Assembly: GCA_964425695.1 (NCBI GenBank)
Contig: CAYRNF010000007.1
Coordinates: forward strand, 62,001-126,000
DNA: 64,000 nt
Source: JAKPBU01 sp964425695
GTDB taxonomy: Bacteria; Pseudomonadota; Gammaproteobacteria; Xanthomonadales; Xanthomonadaceae
Direction of reading: 5' to 3'
In this document: positions 6,963 through 15,577 of the stretch, piece after piece
Layout: every line of letters begins with the position of its first letter
Position numbering within the stretch: position 1 is the first letter of the stretch
Position numbers and translations under genes: made by a program
Notes under the pieces: generated by a model
Seen by the model: only the letters and a program-made list of their open reading frames with translations
Told to the model about the DNA's origin: nothing
The model's database searches: none

Positions 6963-8015
6963 ATGCCGCTCGCGCTGCTGCTGGTTCTGCTGTTGCCGCT
7001 GTCGTTCGCCTTCCCCGCGGCCGCGCAGCAGGCCACGCCCCCCGTTGCCGGGCGCGCGGAAGCGCTGCAGGCCGGCGCGGCCACCCCGAGTCCGCCCGAT
7101 GACGTGCGCGACCTGCCCACGCTGGTGGTCACCGGCGCGCAGCCGGGCCCGGGCCTGTGGAAGGTTAGCAAGGGCGACCACGTGCTGTGGGTGCTCGGCA
7201 CGCTGTCGCCGCTGCCGCGCGGGATCGAGTGGGACGCAAGCCGGGTGGACGAGGTCATCGCGCAGTCGCAGCAGGTGCTGGCCTCGCCTTCGGTGTCGGT
7301 CAAGTCCGACACCGGCTTCTTCGGACGCCTGGCGCTGATCCCGACGGCCTTCAAGGCGCGCAGGAACCCCGATGGGCGGACCCTGCAGCAGCTGGTGCCG
7401 CCGGCGGACTACGCGCGCTGGCAGGCGCTCAAGGCGCGCTACATCGGCGGCGAGCGGGGCATCGAACAGTGGCGGCCGGTGTTCGCGGCGCTGGAGCTGT
7501 ACGGCAAGGCGATCCGCAAGTCCGGCATGCGCCAGGGCGGGGTGGTCGAGCCGGTGGTGCGCAAGCTCGCGCGCAAGCACGCAGTCGCCACGGTCGAACC
7601 GAAGGTGCTGATCACCATCGCCAAGCCCAAGCAGGCGCTGCGCGAGTTCGCCGCCACCACGCTGGACGACCGCGCCTGCTTCTCGCGCACCCTGGACCGC
7701 ATCGAGGGCGACCTGGGGACCATGGTGGTGCGCGCCAACGCATGGTCCATCGGCGACATCCAGACCCTGCGCGAGCAACCCTTCAGCAACCAGTTCACCG
7801 CCTGCAGCGCCGCGTTCACCGGCGCCGCACTGGCGCGCAAGCACGGCATCGCCGACCTGCCGCAGCGCATCGAGCGGACGTGGATGGCGGCGGCCGAGGC
7901 CGCGCTGGCGCGCAACCGCTCCACCTTCGCCACGCTGCCGATCGCCGAGCTGCTCAAGCCGGACGGCTACCTGGCAAAGCTGCAGGCAAAAGGCTACGAG
8001 GTCGAGGCGCCCTAG
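6963..8015 (+). CDS. TraB/GumN family protein, secreted
   Basis: 350 residues with an N-terminal signal peptide (MPLALLLVLLLPLSFAFPAAAQ, likely cleavage after AAAQ or AQ). The mature part carries the TraB/GumN pattern: WKVSKGDHVLWVLGTLSPLP near residues 64-83 and the C-terminal ERTWMAAAEAALARNRSTFA segment. TraB/GumN proteins are predicted metal-dependent hydrolases related to the TIKI proteases; GumN lies at the end of the xanthan gum locus in Xanthomonas but has no settled role. Here the gene stands alone between a tRNA and a repeat region. Substrate is unknown. Confidence 0.85.
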   Translation: MPLALLLVLLLPLSFAFPAAAQQATPPVAGRAEALQAGAATPSPPDDVRDLPTLVVTGAQPGPGLWKVSKGDHVLWVLGTLSPLPRGIEWDASRVDEVIAQSQQVLASPSVSVKSDTGFFGRLALIPTAFKARRNPDGRTLQQLVPPADYARWQALKARYIGGERGIEQWRPVFAALELYGKAIRKSGMRQGGVVEPVVRKLARKHAVATVEPKVLITIAKPKQALREFAATTLDDRACFSRTLDRIEGDLGTMVVRANAWSIGDIQTLREQPFSNQFTACSAAFTGAALARKHGIADLPQRIERTWMAAAEAALARNRSTFATLPIAELLKPDGYLAKLQAKGYEVEAP

Positions 8016-8107
8016 CGAGGATCGATTGATCCGGGGGGACCGGCCTCCGCCGCGAACGGTGCTGACCTGCCTGGTGCCTCGGGACAGCATTCGCGTGCAG
8101 GCGTGCA

Positions 8108-8128
8108 GTGGCGCTGGCACAGCGCCAC
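8108..8128 (+). terminator. Hairpin after the TraB/GumN gene
   Basis: GTGGCGCTG-GCA-CAGCGCCAC, a perfect 9-bp stem with a 3-base loop about 90 bases after the stop codon. There is no T-tract, so termination efficiency is uncertain. Confidence 0.4.
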
Positions 8129-8200
8129 GGTGAACGGCACTGGCCGCCAATGCGTTTGATCCGATCCCGTGCAGCGCTTGCGGCCTTACCGCGGAAACAC

Positions 8201-8550
8201 GTCATCGTCGCGGGCGCCAGGGCGGGCATGCCGCGCCGTGCTGGACCGCCGACGCTTTGGTGTGCGCGGAGCAACGGCCCCTGGATTCCCGCTTTCGCGG
8301 GAACGACGGCAAGAAGCGGCTTAGTCGGTCTTTCCGGCGAAGCGGGGCACGCCAGCGCGCACACGCGAAGGATCAGCTGTCATCGCTGGGGCCGCCAGCG
8401 CACGCATGTCAAGCCGGGCTGGAGGGCAGAGACTTCGGTGAGCGCGATGCAGGCACTGGATTCGCGCTTTCGCGGGAATGAGGGAAAGAAGCGGCCTAGT
8501 GAGGCCTTCCGGTGAAACGGGCAGGCCAGCGTGCACCTGCGAAGGATTCC
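8201..8550. repeat. Imperfect tandem duplication of a ~178-bp non-coding unit
   Basis: Unit 1 spans 8201-8378 and unit 2 spans 8379 to about 8550. Both open with GTCATCG and share, in the same order, CTGGATTC...CGCTTTCGCGGGAA, an AAGAAGCGGC block, TTCCGG-GAA and a final CGAAGGAT. Similarity is patchy at the start and strong from the CTGGATTC palindrome onward. No convincing open frame is shared. It fills the 555-bp gap between convergent genes and may hold their terminators; CGCTTTCGCGGGAA is a short palindrome in each unit. Confidence 0.75.
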
Positions 8551-8570
8551 CTCGCCGTGTGCGGTCCGCT

Positions 8571-9455
8571 TCAAGCCGCGCGCGCTGACTCCAGCTGCGC
8601 CTTCCGCCCCATCAGGAACGCGTGCAGCATCTCGGTGGACAGTCCGTGCAGGGCGAGCCGGTAGCCCGCGCGCAGCGTGGACTGCGGCACCAGGGGATGC
8701 TTGTTGTTGACCAGCACCAGGTGCGCGTGCGCGTCCAGGATCGTGGCCGCGTACAGGCCGATGGTCTCGTCGAGTTGCAGCGAGTTGGTGGCGCGCCAGA
8801 AGTCGCTGTCGGTCAGCAGCAGCTGGTAGATGGGCGTGAACAGTTCGATCGAACTCTGCAGGTCCAGGAAGTTGCGGCGGCGGTGCGGCATGTCGGCCAG
8901 TTCCAGCGGCGGCCGTTCGATCATCGACAGGTCGGGCGCGGGCACGTGCTGCAGCGTCCTGCCTTCCGCCGCCAGGTTCTGGTTGAGGCGGATGATGAAG
9001 TTGTAGAGGTTGAGGTCGTGGATGAGGTACATGTCCTCGCGCACGTCCGAGATCCGCATCGGCTGCAGGGGGTTGGTCGGCGTGTCGGTGCCGGAGTTGC
9101 GGGCGATGAACGCCAGTACCTGCGAACCCAGGTGGAAGTGGCGCAGGATCAGCCAGTTCGCCTCGGGGCGGATGAAGTTCTCCATGCCCCACGCCAGCAG
9201 CCGGTGCAGCTGCCGCGAGAACGCCCAGCGCCGCGGCGTGAACGTCTTGAGCACCTGGAACAGGATGATCAGCAGGCGCGCGAAGGGACGCACGAAGGGC
9301 AGCAGGTATTGGCGCGAGCGCGAACTGGAATCGGCGAGCCAGACGCGTTTGACTTCCTCGTCCAGCGGCGTGCTGCGGTCCAGGTACAGCGCGAGCCAGG
9401 GGTTGGGGTCGCGCGGGTCGTAGGGTTGCTCCAGGAAGTCGGGCTTGGGTTTCAT
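8571..9455 (-). CDS. Conserved protein of unknown function in KAS III-diiron cluster
   Basis: 294 residues, soluble-looking with one moderately hydrophobic stretch (FVRPFARLLIILFQVLKTF, about residues 54-72). It has no signal peptide. Histidines and acidic residues are spread through the middle (ILRHFHLGSQ; DVREDMYLIHDLNLYNFIIR; ILDAHAHLVLVNNKHPLVP). I do not recognise a named family. Its ATG overlaps the stop of the KAS III-diiron fusion gene by four bases (ATGA at 9452-9455), so the two are translated together and it probably acts on the same lipid-type pathway. It is the last gene of the minus-strand operon before the tandem repeat. Confidence 0.8.
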   Translation of the reverse strand: MKPKPDFLEQPYDPRDPNPWLALYLDRSTPLDEEVKRVWLADSSSRSRQYLLPFVRPFARLLIILFQVLKTFTPRRWAFSRQLHRLLAWGMENFIRPEANWLILRHFHLGSQVLAFIARNSGTDTPTNPLQPMRISDVREDMYLIHDLNLYNFIIRLNQNLAAEGRTLQHVPAPDLSMIERPPLELADMPHRRRNFLDLQSSIELFTPIYQLLLTDSDFWRATNSLQLDETIGLYAATILDAHAHLVLVNNKHPLVPQSTLRAGYRLALHGLSTEMLHAFLMGRKAQLESARAA

Positions 9456-11407
9456 GGGGCCGCCGCGGTGGTGGGCGCGTCTTCGACGCCGACGTGTTCG
9501 AACTGCATGAGGTACAGCTCGGCGGTGCGCCGCGCGGTGCCGATGATGGCACGTGCGCCGCTGCCGTCGCCGTCGTGCTGCAGCACGATCTCCACCGCGC
9601 GCAGCCAGCGCAGCAGGTGGTGTTCGTCGTTCGCGCCGTGGTACTCGAGGAAACGGAACGCATCGGCAGGCACCGCATCGGCGCCCCCGAGCAGGCTGGC
9701 CTTCATCAGCGGCAGCAGGGCCGGGATGATGCGCTGGCCGGTGCCTTCGATGACGTAGATCGCACCGAGCAATCCAAGCGGATTGCGCGTTGCCGCCAGC
9801 GCGTGCAGGTAGGCGTTGAGGGCCTCGCCGCCCGGGTTGCGGCGCAGGGCGTCGATGTCCGCGACCTCGCCCCCCGCCCTGCGGTAATCCTCGAACAGGA
9901 TCATGTAGTCGTCCTGTTCGTCCCCCGCGTGGGTTTCGATCAGCGCCTGCAGCGCGTCGTACGGCGCGACCACCGAGGCCGCGCCTTCGCGCATCCATTT
10001 GCTGCCTTCGCGCACCTGCGGGATCCAGCTGCGCATCCAGGCCAGGTAATCGGCGCGAGAGAAGCGCCGCTCGCGCAGGCGGCGGATCACCGGCGTGCGC
10101 CATGCGCGCGAGCGGTAGTCGTGCCAGATCGAGGCCAGTTCGCCCAGCAGGTGGCGCAGCGCCTCGGGAGCAGCGGAAGGATCGTGCGGCGGCGCGACGC
10201 GAGCGGCGGCGGTGTCCACGGCCGCGGCGGCTCGCTCGCCGGCCGGCGTGGGCCACGCCGGTGCCACCGCGCCGGCGCCGGGGCCCGCCGCCTCGACCTC
10301 GATCATCGCGAACGCAACCGTGAAGCGTCCGGACTCCGGCACGAAGCACAGGATGCGCTCGCCCGGGCGCACCTGCCGCGTGCGCAGGAACTCGTCGAGC
10401 ATGATGAAGATCGACGCCGCGCCGGTGTTCCCGCGCGTGGTGAGGTTGCTGTACCAGCGCTCGCGCGGGATCGCCAGCCCGGCCTTGTGCATGAGCTCGT
10501 CCACCACCGGCGCGAACTTCTGCGACGAGTAGTGGCACAGGAAATGGTCGACGCGCGCAGGCTCGATCCAGCCGGCGTGCGCCAGGCTCGCGTACTCGTG
10601 CACGCCCACGTCGAACAGGTGCGGCAGCAGGCGGATGTCCTGGCGCAGGAACAGCGCGCCGTCGGCTTCGGCTTCGTGCCACGAACCGTAATCGAGGTGG
10701 GAGCGTTCGCGGTCGGGCGACAGCCCCAGCTGCATGCAGACCGGGTAGTCGCCGGAGAACGATCGCTGGTGCATCCAGCGCAGGCGCAACCGCACCGGGC
10801 GGGCGCCGTCCGGGTGCGACGTCAGCAGCAGGGCGCCTGCGCCGTCGGAGAGCATCCAGCGCAGGAAGTGGGCATCGAAGTCCGCGTCGTAGCCGCGCGC
10901 CGAGTAGCGCGAGCGTTTGAACAGCCGCGACGGCATCTCCGCGGCCGCCACCAGCGCGTCGGCATGCGCGCCCAGTTCTACCGCCGCCGCCGCCGCCTCC
11001 CACGCGCCCACGCCCGAGGCGCAGATGCCGTGGCTGGAGAAGGTCTGCATGGGCGGTGCGGCCAGCTCGCCCAGCACCATGCTGGCGAAGCCGGGCATGA
11101 GCGCATCGCCGCCCGCCGTGCCGCACGCGAGCAGGCCCACGTCGCCGATGTCGCGGTTCGCGTCGGAAAGGCAGTCCGCGATGGCCTGCGTGGCCATGGC
11201 GGCGCAGCCAAGGCGAGCGCGTCCTTCCGCGTCGATCGCGTAGTGGCGCGCGACGATGCCGTTCTCCGCCAGGATGCGGCGCTTGATGCGGCCGGACAGT
11301 TTCGACAGCGGCGCGATGTACGCGTCCATGCCGGCGTTGTCCACCGCGGGGCCGGGCAGGAATCGGCCGGTGCCCTGGATCCAGGTGCGTTCGAAGCGGG
11401 TGGGCAT
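9452..11407 (-). CDS. Fusion: 3-oxoacyl-ACP synthase III (OleA/FabH-like) + haem-oxygenase-like diiron domain
   Basis: 651 residues in two domains. Residues about 1-375 are a thiolase-fold KAS III with nucleophile C129 (HGICASGVG), H292 (DHFLCHYSSQKF) and N327 (TTRGNTGAAS), the usual Cys-His-Asn triad. A linker rich in Pro/Ala (about 375-410) leads to residues about 415-640, which resemble helical haem-oxygenase-like diiron oxidases (UndA/CADD/BesC type): E554 in YVIEGTGQR and H590xxxD594xxH597 in LEYHGANDEHH. The first-half metal ligands are less clear (region 488-500). The start ATG 11407 was chosen because the longer frame is not conserved in character. It lies between a hydroxylase-family gene and an unknown gene. 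Condensation followed by oxidation of a fatty acyl chain is inferred. Confidence 0.85.
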   Translation of the reverse strand: MPTRFERTWIQGTGRFLPGPAVDNAGMDAYIAPLSKLSGRIKRRILAENGIVARHYAIDAEGRARLGCAAMATQAIADCLSDANRDIGDVGLLACGTAGGDALMPGFASMVLGELAAPPMQTFSSHGICASGVGAWEAAAAAVELGAHADALVAAAEMPSRLFKRSRYSARGYDADFDAHFLRWMLSDGAGALLLTSHPDGARPVRLRLRWMHQRSFSGDYPVCMQLGLSPDRERSHLDYGSWHEAEADGALFLRQDIRLLPHLFDVGVHEYASLAHAGWIEPARVDHFLCHYSSQKFAPVVDELMHKAGLAIPRERWYSNLTTRGNTGAASIFIMLDEFLRTRQVRPGERILCFVPESGRFTVAFAMIEVEAAGPGAGAVAPAWPTPAGERAAAAVDTAAARVAPPHDPSAAPEALRHLLGELASIWHDYRSRAWRTPVIRRLRERRFSRADYLAWMRSWIPQVREGSKWMREGAASVVAPYDALQALIETHAGDEQDDYMILFEDYRRAGGEVADIDALRRNPGGEALNAYLHALAATRNPLGLLGAIYVIEGTGQRIIPALLPLMKASLLGGADAVPADAFRFLEYHGANDEHHLLRWLRAVEIVLQHDGDGSGARAIIGTARRTAELYLMQFEHVGVEDAPTTAAAP

Positions 11408-11474
11408 CAAGCGTCCAGTGTTCTTGGGAGTGAGTGCGCGCGCGGCCGTAGCGCGTGCGTGCGGTAGCGCCCGG

Positions 11475-12230
11475 TCATGGCAGCGTCGCGCGTTTCGCGA
11501 GGCGCTCGTCGGCGGCATCCAGTGGCAACGCGGTGCCCAGGGCGCGGTCGAAGGCCGTGAGCAGGAAACCGTAGTTGCCGCCGTAGCAGGCGTGGTGCAG
11601 GTGGTGGCGTCGGCTTGCGCCGAGCGGGCCACGCGCGGGCGCGCGGCGCGAGAACTCGTAGTTCGCGTGCCCCAGTCCGTTCAACACGATGCTCAGGACG
11701 GTCAGGGCCACCAGCGCGGCGAAGCTGAAGTCGTGCACGAGCATCGGCAGCAGCGGCACACTGCCCAACAGGGCGGCTTCCACGGGGTGGAAGGCATACG
11801 TCGAGAACGGCGTCGGTGTGTGCGAACGGTGGTGGCCTGCGTGGAAACGGCGCAGCCACGGCGTGTGCAGCAGGCGATGGCTGGCGTAGAAGTGCAGTTC
11901 GTTCCAGACGAACAGCACGGCCAGCTCCGCAGCGATGCGCAGGGTGGACGGGTCTTGCGCCAGCTGCGCCCAGCCTGCGCGCAGCAGGCCCCACGGCAGC
12001 AGCAGGCCGATGCCGAAGACCGCGATGGAGCCGCAGGCCTGTGCGGTTTCCCGGGCGACCTGTCCGGCAGGCAGGGGACGGGGATCGATGACGCGCCCGA
12101 ACCCGGCGCGCGCCATCGCGCGCACCAGCAGCGTTCCGCCCAGCGCCACCGAGAAGTAGAGCAGCGCGAACCATGCGATGCCCATGGCCACGACCTGCCA
12201 TGCCGGACTGGAGACGAACCAGGCGCCCAC
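11475..12230 (-). CDS. Sterol desaturase / fatty acid hydroxylase family membrane protein
   Basis: 251 residues with about four hydrophobic segments and the three histidine clusters of the ERG3/fatty acid hydroxylase superfamily: HFYASHRLLH (about 113-122), HAGHHRSH (about 130-137) and HHLHH followed by GGNYG (about 209-220). These bind two irons and support O2-dependent hydroxylation or desaturation of lipids. I use GTG at 12230 with GGAA upstream; an internal ATG (MGIAWFALLYFS) would remove the first membrane segment. It is the first gene of the minus-strand cluster, 67 bp before the KAS III-diiron fusion. The true substrate is unknown. Confidence 0.87.
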   Translation of the reverse strand: MGAWFVSSPAWQVVAMGIAWFALLYFSVALGGTLLVRAMARAGFGRVIDPRPLPAGQVARETAQACGSIAVFGIGLLLPWGLLRAGWAQLAQDPSTLRIAAELAVLFVWNELHFYASHRLLHTPWLRRFHAGHHRSHTPTPFSTYAFHPVEAALLGSVPLLPMLVHDFSFAALVALTVLSIVLNGLGHANYEFSRRAPARGPLGASRRHHLHHACYGGNYGFLLTAFDRALGTALPLDAADERLAKRATLP

Positions 12231-12343
12231 TGCGGATGTTCCGTGCCGAAACGTGCGGCCGCACTATAGCGAAGCCGCACGGGCTGGTTCTTGCGGCGCG
12301 CGCACGCGCACGCAGTCGGCGCCCCACGCGCCGCGCGTGCGGT

Positions 12344-14266
12344 TCAGCTTGCGATGGAGCGCACCCGCGCGAGATCCTGCGACGGCGCCGCCAGCGCCGG
12401 CCAGCGCGCCAGCAAGGCCTTGCGGATGCCTTCCGCGTCCAGCCCGGCTTCGGACAGCAGGTCCTCGCGGCTGGCATGGTGCTGGAACTCGTCCGGCAGG
12501 CCCAGGTGAACGATGGGCAGTGGCACACCGGCTTCGCTGAGCAGCTCGGCGACCGCGGAGCCTGCGCCGCCCATGACCACGTTGTCTTCCAGGGTGACGA
12601 AGCCTTCGTGCGTCTTCGCCAGTTCCAACAGCAGGGCGCGATCCAGCGGCTTCACGAAACGCATGTTCACCACCGTCAGCCCCAGCGCCTCGCCAACCTC
12701 TTCCGCAGCGGGCACCAGCGCGCCGAAGGCGAGCAGGGCGAGGCGCGTGCCGGTCCGGCGCAGCTGCGCCTTGCCCAGGGGCAGCGTGTCGAGCGTGGCA
12801 TCCACCGTGATCCCAGGGCCGGTGCCGCGCGGGTAGCGCACGGCGGCGGGGCCCTGGTGGCGGTAGCCGGTGGTCAGCATCTGCCGGCATTCGTTCTCGT
12901 CGGCGGGCGCCATCACCACCATGTGCGGCACGCAGCGCAGGTAGGACAGGTCGAGGTTGCCGGCATGGGTGGCGCCGTCCGGGCCGACCACGCCGCCGCG
13001 GTCGATGGCGAACAGCACGTCGAGCTTCTGGATCGCCACGTCGTGCACGAGCTGGTCGTATGCGCGCTGCAGGAACGTGGAATAGATCGCGACCACCGGC
13101 TTGGCGCCTTCGCAGGCCATGCCGGCCGCCAGGGTGACGGCGTGCTGTTCGGCGATCGCCACGTCGAAGTAGCGGTCCGGATAGTCCTTGCTGAAGCGCA
13201 CCAGGCCCGAGCCTTCGCGCATGGCCGGGGTGATGCCCAGCAGCAGCGGATCGGCCGCGGCCATGTCGCACAGCCAGTCGCCGAACACGTCGGTGTAGGT
13301 CGGCTTCTTCGCGCCCGGCTTGCTGACCAGGCCCTTGGTCGGGTCGAACGGCGACACCGCGTGGTAGCCGATCTGGTCGCCTTCGGCGAGCTCGTAGCCC
13401 TTGCCCTTGGTGGTGATCACGTGCAGCAGCTGAGGGCCCTTGAGCGTGCGCAGCGTCCTGAGCGTATCCACCAGGGCCTTGGTGTCGTGGCCGTCGATGG
13501 GGCCGGTGTAGTGGAAGCCCATTTCCTCGAACAGCGTGGACGGCACGAACATGCCCTTCCAGTGTTCCTCCCAGCGCCGCACGAAGCGCGCGGTGCCGCT
13601 GTGGCGCTTGTCGCCCAGGATCTTCTTGCCGCCCTCGCGCAGCGCGTTGAGGGTGCGGCTGCCGGTCATGCGGCCGAGCATGCGGGTCACGCCGCCCACG
13701 GCTTCGCTGATCGACATGCGGTTGTCGTTGAGGATCACCAGGATGTCGGGCTCCGGCTCCATCCCTCCCGCGTGGTTCAGCGCCTCGTAGGCCATGCCCG
13801 CGGTCATCGCGCCGTCGCCGATCACGGCCACCACGCGCCGGCCGTTGCCAGCGCGCGCGTTGGCGATGGCCATGCCGAGTGCCGCCGAGATCGACGTGGA
13901 CGAATGGCCCACGCCGAAGGTGTCGTACTCGCTTTCCTCGCGCTTGGGGAAGGGCGCCACGCCGCCCTTCTGCTTGACGGTGTGGATCGCGTCGCGGCGT
14001 CCGGTCAGGATCTTGTGCGGATAGGTCTGGTGGCCCACGTCCCAGACGATCCGGTCTTCCGGCGTGTCGTACAGGTAGTGCAGCACGGTGGTGAGTTCGA
14101 TCACGCCCAGGCCGGCGCCGAAATGGCCGCCCGACTTGCCCACCGACTCGATCAGGTAGGCGCGCAGCTCCTCGGCGATGGCAGGCAGTTCGGCTTCGTC
14201 GAAGCGGCGCAGGTCGGCCGGGCTGTCGATCGTGGACAGCCGGGGATATCGGGCGGAATCGATCAT
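12344..14266 (-). CDS. dxs: 1-deoxy-D-xylulose-5-phosphate synthase
   Basis: First enzyme of the MEP isoprenoid pathway, condensing pyruvate and glyceraldehyde 3-phosphate with thiamine diphosphate. 640 residues, the usual length. Motifs include GKSGGHFGAGLGVIELTTVL, WDVGHQTYPHKILTGRRD, the ThDP motif VIGDGAMTAGMAYEALNHAG with NDN (LVILNDNRMSISEAVGG), DIAVAEQHAVTLAAGMACEG-like sequence, and the C-terminal transketolase domain. The ATG at 14266 starts MIDSARYPRLSTIDSPADLR, matching the family; an earlier in-frame ATG gives an arginine-rich extension and was rejected. Confidence 0.97.
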   Translation of the reverse strand: MIDSARYPRLSTIDSPADLRRFDEAELPAIAEELRAYLIESVGKSGGHFGAGLGVIELTTVLHYLYDTPEDRIVWDVGHQTYPHKILTGRRDAIHTVKQKGGVAPFPKREESEYDTFGVGHSSTSISAALGMAIANARAGNGRRVVAVIGDGAMTAGMAYEALNHAGGMEPEPDILVILNDNRMSISEAVGGVTRMLGRMTGSRTLNALREGGKKILGDKRHSGTARFVRRWEEHWKGMFVPSTLFEEMGFHYTGPIDGHDTKALVDTLRTLRTLKGPQLLHVITTKGKGYELAEGDQIGYHAVSPFDPTKGLVSKPGAKKPTYTDVFGDWLCDMAAADPLLLGITPAMREGSGLVRFSKDYPDRYFDVAIAEQHAVTLAAGMACEGAKPVVAIYSTFLQRAYDQLVHDVAIQKLDVLFAIDRGGVVGPDGATHAGNLDLSYLRCVPHMVVMAPADENECRQMLTTGYRHQGPAAVRYPRGTGPGITVDATLDTLPLGKAQLRRTGTRLALLAFGALVPAAEEVGEALGLTVVNMRFVKPLDRALLLELAKTHEGFVTLEDNVVMGGAGSAVAELLSEAGVPLPIVHLGLPDEFQHHASREDLLSEAGLDAEGIRKALLARWPALAAPSQDLARVRSIAS

Positions 14267-14339
14267 GCGCCCATTGTAGTTCCGCGCCGTGGGGCGGGCA
14301 TGGGGGCTGCGTGAAGGCCGCGCGGCCCGGGCCGTGCGT

Positions 14340-15416
14340 TCAGCGCGTGCGCAGGCGTCCGAGCAGGCCGCCGGGCTTGGGCGCCTCGGCCGCTTCCGCC
14401 GGCGCGGCAAGCACCGGCTCGGCGAAGCCGGTCGCCAGGTTGGCGTTCACGAAATCGGCCACTTCCTCCAGCGGGACGCCGCTGGCGGCAGCGGTCTCGG
14501 CCAGCGTGGCCGGGCCCTTCATCATCGCGGTGGCGATGCGGAAATGACGCGGATACTCGCGCTCGGTCTGCGGCCACTTGACCAGGCGGTACTGGCCCGC
14601 CGGATCGTAGCCGGGCAGCAGCGCACCCTTGCCGGCCAGCAGCGCGCCGAGCCATTGCAGGCGCACCAGCGGCTGCGGGGCGCCGGTGGCCACGCCGGCC
14701 CAGGCGTCCGCGGTGATCGGTTCGAAATCGTCCCGCTCCACCGTGCCGTCGAATGCGGCCGCCAGCGGCTTGAGCGCGGCCGGACCGTGGTAGGTGCGCG
14801 CATCGGCGTCGAACAACACGCTGACGCCGCCGCGCTGCAGCCTCCAGCGGCCGGGCAGTGCGCCCGGCGCCAGCCAGTCGGCGAGCGTGCGTTCGCGCGG
14901 CGCTGCGGGCGGCGCAGGGGGGGCAGGCGGTGCGTCCGCGGCAGGTGCCGGTTCCAGGGCGGCTGCAGATTCGGGCGGCGCGGCGGCTTCCGGATCGCGG
15001 CTCGGCGTGGCGCGCTCCTCGGGCAACTCGTCCGCCGGCGCGGGGGCGGGCGTGCTGACGGAAGGCGGCGCTTCGGGGATAGCCTGCGCGGCGGGCGCTT
15101 CGGCCGCGGGCGCCTGCCCGGAAATCGAGGTCAACAAGGCCGCCAGCGCATCGGCGTCCACGGGGCGGGCGAGGAGGTAATCGGCCTGGGTCCGCGAGCC
15201 GCCGGTCAGGCCGATGACCTGCTTGCCCGCGGCGTGAAGGCGGATCCAGCTCATCGGGCCATACATGCTGTCCATGTCCACCACCACGTAGCCGGCGCTG
15301 GACTCGGGCGCCAGTTCCCACGCCTTGCCCAGGCGGGTGCTGGCTTGTTCGAATGCGGAACGCAATGCGTCCTCGGTGGCCGAATCCATGCCGGTGATGC
15401 CGAGCGTATGCGCCAT
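14340..15416 (-). CDS. Unknown two-domain cytoplasmic protein with Pro/Ala-rich linker
   Basis: 358 residues, no signal peptide. Residues 1-100 (MAHTLGITGMDSATEDALRS ... YVVVDMDSMYGPMSWIRLHA, then KQVIGLTGGS) alternate beta and alpha like a degenerate receiver domain, with an acidic DMDS turn but no clear phosphoacceptor set. Residues about 105-190 are a low-complexity Pro/Ala/Glu linker. Residues about 190-358 form a second domain ending in a helical part (RHFRIATAMMKGPATLAETA, then ASGVPLEEVADFVNANLATG) that may be a winged helix. It lies 73 bp upstream of dxs on the same strand. A signalling adaptor role is only a guess from architecture. Confidence 0.75.
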   Translation of the reverse strand: MAHTLGITGMDSATEDALRSAFEQASTRLGKAWELAPESSAGYVVVDMDSMYGPMSWIRLHAAGKQVIGLTGGSRTQADYLLARPVDADALAALLTSISGQAPAAEAPAAQAIPEAPPSVSTPAPAPADELPEERATPSRDPEAAAPPESAAALEPAPAADAPPAPPAPPAAPRERTLADWLAPGALPGRWRLQRGGVSVLFDADARTYHGPAALKPLAAAFDGTVERDDFEPITADAWAGVATGAPQPLVRLQWLGALLAGKGALLPGYDPAGQYRLVKWPQTEREYPRHFRIATAMMKGPATLAETAAASGVPLEEVADFVNANLATGFAEPVLAAPAEAAEAPKPGGLLGRLRTR

Positions 15417-15577
15417 TCGTGTCCTTCCCCCGTGGACGAAAGACTGGATTCTAGCGGCACGCGGCCGGCGAGGAATGCGAAGCGGTGCCGATAACGCGGC
15501 ACGGGAATGCGGAAGGGCAAGCAGGCGCACCGGACTGTGCGGCCGCGTACGTGACGCCGCGCGCGGCACGGGTGCTG

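Noticed and set aside
12231..12343. Promoter for the KAS III cluster (TATAGT on the minus strand at 12268-12263)
   Set aside because: The -10-like hexamer has no matching -35 at 16-18 bp, so it is not listed; the cluster could also be read through from dxs.
12173..14314. Long plus-strand open frame opposite dxs
   Set aside because: Composition (VAQ/RRH-rich) and complete overlap with dxs show it is an antisense artefact of high GC third positions.
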